From Bryobacterales bacterium (GTDB lineage: Bacteria; Acidobacteriota; Terriglobia; Bryobacterales; Bryobacteraceae), in contig JAEUQE010000308.1 in assembly GCA_016789785.1 (NCBI GenBank), positions 1 to 8,326 of the forward strand: a stretch of 8,326 bases of DNA, written 5' to 3'. Positions within the stretch are counted from its first letter, which is position 1, and each line of letters starts with the position of its first letter. The notes under the pieces were generated by a model. That model had not been told where the DNA came from, made no database searches, and saw only the letters and a list, made by a program, of their open reading frames with translations. Shown here piece by piece: positions 4,995 through 8,326 of this stretch. The translations under genes and the position numbers were made by a program.

Positions 4995-6737
4995 GTGATC
5001 CCGACATTCTTCTCTCGCCTCGCCCTGAGCCTGCTCACTTGCGCCCTGCTTGGGGGCCAGACCCTCGATCCCACCGCGGCCATGATCCGTTTGCCCGCAT
5101 CTTCGAAGGAAGTTGTGGAAACGGAGACCGCCATCAAGATCCTCGTGCAGACGCCCGAGTTCCTCATCAGCGCGACCGAGATCACACAGGCGGACTATCA
5201 GCGCATTGCGGGACACAATCCCTCCGCGTATCCAGGTCCACGCCGGCCGGTAGAGAACGTAAGCTGGTGGGACGCGATCCGCTACTGCAACCTGCGCAGC
5301 ATCGCCGAGAAACTGGAGCCCTGCTACGATCTCTCCACGGGCCGCTGTGACCGTACACGCAACGGTTACCGTCTGCCCTCTGATGCCGAGTGGGACGACG
5401 CCGCCGCCGGGTCCGATCTCGCCTCCTCCCATCTCGGGCTCAACAGCACCAAGAGCGCCGAGGATCTCGCCAGGCTTGTACGCGACACTGGCACCCGCGA
5501 GGCCGGACGGACCAAGCCGAATGCCCTGGGCATCTTCGACATGATGGGCAACGTGTGGGAGTGGACGGACGACACGTTCAACCCCGCCACGAACGTTCCG
5601 TTGCAGGGCACACTCGGCTTGACGAAGATCATCCGGGGCGGCTCCTTCGTCAGCACGCGGACGCAATGGGCTCGCGGCTATCGCTCCTCCGTCGACCCCG
5701 AGCATCGCGGCCGGTACACCGGATTCCGCGTGGTCCGAACCGTAAGCCCGCGGCCCAAGCCGCCGGTGCTCGATCGTGCCGTGTACAATCAACCGCCCGC
5801 CGGCTACGAAACGTCCACCGGCGGTCTGACGCCGCTACCCACCGAGCGCGCCGGCCTCGCGGCGCTCCGCGAGAAATGGTCGCGGCTGCTGGGATCCACG
5901 AAGCTCACACCTCACAAACCCGAAGTGAAGCTACTCTCCGAACACCGTGAGCGTAACTACACCGGCCAACTGATGCTGCTGCGTACCGAGCCCGATGCAT
6001 GGGAGAAGATTTACGTCATGCTACCCGAGGGCGACTCCAAGACCCCGCGCCCGGTCATCGTGGTCCCCTACTACGACGTCGACACTCCAGCGGGCGAGAA
6101 CATGGGCGGGCGCAGTTTCATGGCCGGTGGTGTTCGAGCCTATGCGCAACTCGCCGTGCAGCGCGGCTTCATCGCGGTGGCGATCCGCTGGTTCGGTGAG
6201 AGCTACGCGGAGCGCTACGACGAAGCTGTCGCCAATCTGAAGCTGCGCCATCCGGAATGGACCGGATTGGGCAAGTGGGTGTGGGATGCGCAACGTCTGC
6301 TCGACTACATCGAGACACGTCCGGAGATGGACCGCACGCGCATCGGCATCATTGGACATTCACTCGGAGCGAAGATGGCGTTGTACGCGGCGGCGATGGA
6401 TACGCGCTTCCAATCGGTCGTGTTTTCGGAAGGCGGCATCGGCTTCCAGATGTCGAACTATGACGACTACTGGTATCTCGGCGAAGCGTTGGGGAAGTTC
6501 CCCGCCGGAACGGATCAGCACGAACTGATTGCACTGATCGCACCCCGCCCTTTTCTGCTGATTGGCGGCGATGAGTACGATGGCCCGCAAAGCTGGCACT
6601 ACATCAACGCCGCTCGTGCCGTTTACCGGGTACAGGAGAAGCCGGAGAACATCGGCTACTTCAATCACCACAAGGGTCACTCGCCAACGCCCGAATCCAT
6701 CTGGCACGCGATGCGCTGGCTCGATCAGCTTTGGTAG
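4995..6737 (+). CDS. Secreted SUMF1/FGE-like domain fused to an alpha/beta hydrolase
   Basis: The product has 580 residues. A signal peptide (about 1-22; Arg8, then LALSLLTCALLGG) indicates export. The SUMF1/formylglycine-generating-enzyme-type domain spans about 28-250: TEITQADYQRI, RPVENVSWWDAIRYCN, YRLPSDAEWD, GNVWEWTDD, IIRGGSF and YTGFRVVR. The two active-site cysteines of true FGE after RGGSF are Ser220 and Trp225 here, so formylglycine formation is unlikely. After a Pro-rich linker, an alpha/beta hydrolase (about 300-580) resembles dienelactone-hydrolase/acetyl-xylan-esterase families. It has nucleophile Ser456 in GHSLG, the acid probably Asp526 or Asp529 in GGDEYDG, and His562 in KGHSPT. 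The GTG start at 4995 gives the signal peptide. It lies 9 bases after the protease stop, with no proper Shine-Dalgarno, so coupled translation is likely. The substrate is unknown, perhaps an esterified polysaccharide. Confidence 0.88.
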   Translation: MIPTFFSRLALSLLTCALLGGQTLDPTAAMIRLPASSKEVVETETAIKILVQTPEFLISATEITQADYQRIAGHNPSAYPGPRRPVENVSWWDAIRYCNLRSIAEKLEPCYDLSTGRCDRTRNGYRLPSDAEWDDAAAGSDLASSHLGLNSTKSAEDLARLVRDTGTREAGRTKPNALGIFDMMGNVWEWTDDTFNPATNVPLQGTLGLTKIIRGGSFVSTRTQWARGYRSSVDPEHRGRYTGFRVVRTVSPRPKPPVLDRAVYNQPPAGYETSTGGLTPLPTERAGLAALREKWSRLLGSTKLTPHKPEVKLLSEHRERNYTGQLMLLRTEPDAWEKIYVMLPEGDSKTPRPVIVVPYYDVDTPAGENMGGRSFMAGGVRAYAQLAVQRGFIAVAIRWFGESYAERYDEAVANLKLRHPEWTGLGKWVWDAQRLLDYIETRPEMDRTRIGIIGHSLGAKMALYAAAMDTRFQSVVFSEGGIGFQMSNYDDYWYLGEALGKFPAGTDQHELIALIAPRPFLLIGGDEYDGPQSWHYINAARAVYRVQEKPENIGYFNHHKGHSPTPESIWHAMRWLDQLW

Positions 6738-7279
6738 TGTTCGTTGCGGCCGTCATCCGTCTGATAGAAGCTGAGCGCGTTATCGCCTTGCGTCAACGTG
6801 CGATATCGCGTGATCGCACCCGGTGATTCCGGAAGTAACTGCTTCGGATGATGCTGTACGACCACCAGCGATGGAGCGGTGTCGCCGAGGATTTGCAGGC
6901 AGATCTCGTACTCTTTCGGGTGATCATACGGAGGATCGAGGAACACGATGTCCGCCGGATGCCGCGGCAACAGCAACTGCGCAGAGCCGCGCAGCACACG
7001 GCACTTCGCTTCAATGCCCAACGACTTCACGTTCTCTTCAATGATCTCCATCGCGTCGCGCGACTTCTCGATGAGAATCGCTTGCGCGGCGCCGCGGCTG
7101 ACCGCTTCAATGCCCACCGCTCCCGTTCCGGCATACGCATCAAGAAACACGCAGCCTTCGATCCGTGACTGAAGCACGTTGAAAAGCGCCTCGCGCAGAC
7201 GGTCCGGCGTAGGCCTTGTGTCGAACCCGGGTACCGCCTTCAAGCGCCGGCTGCGAAACTCTCCCGCAATCACTCGCAT
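6725..7279 (-). CDS. rsmD: 16S rRNA (guanine-966-N2)-methyltransferase RsmD
   Basis: This is a SAM-dependent enzyme that methylates G966 of 16S rRNA in the 30S subunit. The 184-residue product is the normal length. It opens with the RsmD signature MRVIAGEFRSRRL and TRPTPDRLREALFNVL (21-36). SAM-binding motif I is DAYAGTGAVGIEAVSRGA (47-64), with an acidic Glu71 after the second strand. The catalytic motif of N2-guanine methyltransferases, DPPY, is at 115-118. The start lies 3 bases after the recG stop, and GGTGGGA inside the recG end acts as ribosome binding site, so the two genes form an operon. coaD, often next to rsmD, is absent. The last 13 bases overlap the 3' end of the convergent hydrolase gene, and no terminator hairpin was found between them. 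Confidence 0.95.
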   Translation of the reverse strand: MRVIAGEFRSRRLKAVPGFDTRPTPDRLREALFNVLQSRIEGCVFLDAYAGTGAVGIEAVSRGAAQAILIEKSRDAMEIIEENVKSLGIEAKCRVLRGSAQLLLPRHPADIVFLDPPYDHPKEYEICLQILGDTAPSLVVVQHHPKQLLPESPGAITRYRTLTQGDNALSFYQTDDGRNEHYQS

Positions 7280-7282
7280 CGC

Positions 7283-8326
7283 TTATCCCACCCTCGCCAA
7301 TCCAAAGCGGCGATTCCAATGATCCCGCAGGTAAACCACGACCTGCTCGCGATCTGCCTCCGAGGGCGGCTCATCGAGAAAACTCATCGCCTCCCGCCGC
7401 GCAAGATTCAGCAACTCCTGATCCCGCATGAGATTCGCAATGCGCAACCCGGGCATTCCCGATTGCTTCGTTCCGAAGAACTCGCCTGGGCCACGCAGTT
7501 TCAAGTCCATCTCCGCGATGAAGAAGCCATCGTTGGAATCCGTCATGGTGCGGATACGCTCCTTGCCGATGTCGTTGAGCTTGCCCGTCACCAGTACACA
7601 GTAGCTCTGCGCGGCGCCGCGGCCGACACGCCCTCGCAGTTGATGCAACTGCGCCAGACCAAAACGTTCCGCCTGCTCGATCACCATGATGCTTGCGTTC
7701 GGCACGTCCACGCCGACTTCGATCACCGTAGTCGAAACGAGAACATGCAGGTCTCCCGCCTTGAACTGCCGCATCACGGATTCTTTGTCGTCCGCGGACA
7801 TGCGGCCATGCAACAGACCGATCCGCAACTCGGGAAACACAATCTCCGAAAGATGTTTGTGCATCTTTTCGGCTGCCTTCAGCGCCGCGGTCTCTGACTC
7901 TTCGATCACCGGATAGACCACGTAGGCCTGATGGCCTGCCTCGATCTCGCGCTTCACGAAGCTCCACACCTGCTCGATGCGATCCTCGTGCACGTGCCGC
8001 GTCACAATGGGCTTGCGTCCCGGCGGCAGTTCGTCGATCACTGAGACGTCGAGATCCCCATACGCGGTCATGGTCAACGTGCGGGGAATCGGCGTCGCCG
8101 TCATCACCAGGATGTCGGGATGCAGTCCCTTCTCCATCAATTGCAGACGCTGGATCACGCCGAAACGATGTTGTTCGTCAATGATGGCGAGTCCCAATTT
8201 CTTGAAGCTGACATCCTCTTCCAGGAGCGCATGCGTACCGATCGCGATCTGCACCAGACCCGCTTGAAACAGTTCCTTGAGCTTGGACTTCTCGCGCGCC
8301 GACAGTGACCCGGTCAACAGCGCCAC
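7283..8326 (-). CDS. recG: ATP-dependent DNA helicase RecG, C-terminal half (5' end off the window)
   Basis: RecG remodels stalled replication forks and branch-migrates Holliday junctions. Only the last 347 residues are present; the frame enters from the right edge without a start. GTG at the edge is an internal Val (VALLTGSL is a standard RecG segment). Visible superfamily-2 motifs are GTHALL, DEQHRFG (motif II, 50-56 of the fragment), MTATPIPRTL (motif III, 75-84), LLHGRM, STTVIEVGVDVPNA, and QAERFGLAQLHQLRGRVGRG (motif VI plus the start of the TRG translocation element). The RecG-specific LRGPGEFFGTKQSG follows at 277-290. Full-length RecG proteins are about 690-700 residues, so about half is missing here. 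It stops with TAA 3 bases before rsmD. Confidence 0.97.
   Translation of the reverse strand: MALLTGSLSAREKSKLKELFQAGLVQIAIGTHALLEEDVSFKKLGLAIIDEQHRFGVIQRLQLMEKGLHPDILVMTATPIPRTLTMTAYGDLDVSVIDELPPGRKPIVTRHVHEDRIEQVWSFVKREIEAGHQAYVVYPVIEESETAALKAAEKMHKHLSEIVFPELRIGLLHGRMSADDKESVMRQFKAGDLHVLVSTTVIEVGVDVPNASIMVIEQAERFGLAQLHQLRGRVGRGAAQSYCVLVTGKLNDIGKERIRTMTDSNDGFFIAEMDLKLRGPGEFFGTKQSGMPGLRIANLMRDQELLNLARREAMSFLDEPPSEADREQVVVYLRDHWNRRFGLARVG

Noticed and set aside
4800..5792. Minus-strand 330-codon frame opposite the protease end and the fusion gene
   Set aside because: It is long only because of codon bias on the other strand; the product is Gly/Ala/Arg-rich without a domain and conflicts with two well-supported genes.
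7319..7897. Plus-strand 192-codon frame opposite recG
   Set aside because: The minus strand encodes all expected RecG helicase motifs there; the plus frame is a mirror artefact.

Overview
The window reads as chromosomal DNA of a GC-rich Gram-negative bacterium, most likely an acidobacterium of the Solibacteres/Bryobacterales type. That placement is inferred from the mix of a secreted ThuA-domain protein, a PEP-CTERM-tagged trypsin-like protease, an SUMF1-type domain fused to an alpha/beta hydrolase, and widely spaced housekeeping genes. No rRNA, tRNA, CRISPR array, insertion sequence or phage gene was seen, and no stretch over 300 bases lacks a gene.

Left part (1-3066): a ThuA-domain secreted protein runs off the left edge on the minus strand (1-326). 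It is divergent from a complete glyceraldehyde-3-phosphate dehydrogenase gene (515-1522). That gene ends at a strong intrinsic terminator (1571-1615), whose T-tract contains the TTG start codon of a short RecA-like ATPase (1615-2418). The ATPase keeps the RecA core but lacks RecA's N-terminal helix and C-terminal domain. A second terminator-like element, a near-consensus sigma-70 promoter (2518-2546) and a structured leader then precede an HU-type histone-like protein (2686-2985). HU ends at a hairpin (3035-3066) shared with the convergent tatA.

Middle (3130-6737): tatA (3130-3297) and maf (3395-3988) lie on the minus strand, each with a recognisable promoter element. The maf -10 box overlaps the -10 box of the divergent protease gene. 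The protease (4071-4985) is a signal-peptide-bearing S1 serine protease with a PEP-CTERM sorting tag. Nine bases later, in the same frame, starts a secreted 580-residue protein (4995-6737) with an SUMF1/FGE-like domain lacking the catalytic cysteines, followed by an alpha/beta hydrolase with an intact Ser-Asp-His set. These two genes look like one exported, surface-directed operon.

Right part (6725-8326): recG (C-terminal half, entering from the right edge) and rsmD form a tight minus-strand operon with a 3-base gap. rsmD overlaps the 3' end of the hydrolase gene tail-to-tail by 13 bases.

Most genes are ordinary housekeeping functions. The parts worth a second look are the minimal RecA-like protein and its start inside a terminator, the cysteine-less FGE-like/hydrolase fusion beside the PEP-CTERM protease, and several compact regulatory overlaps.
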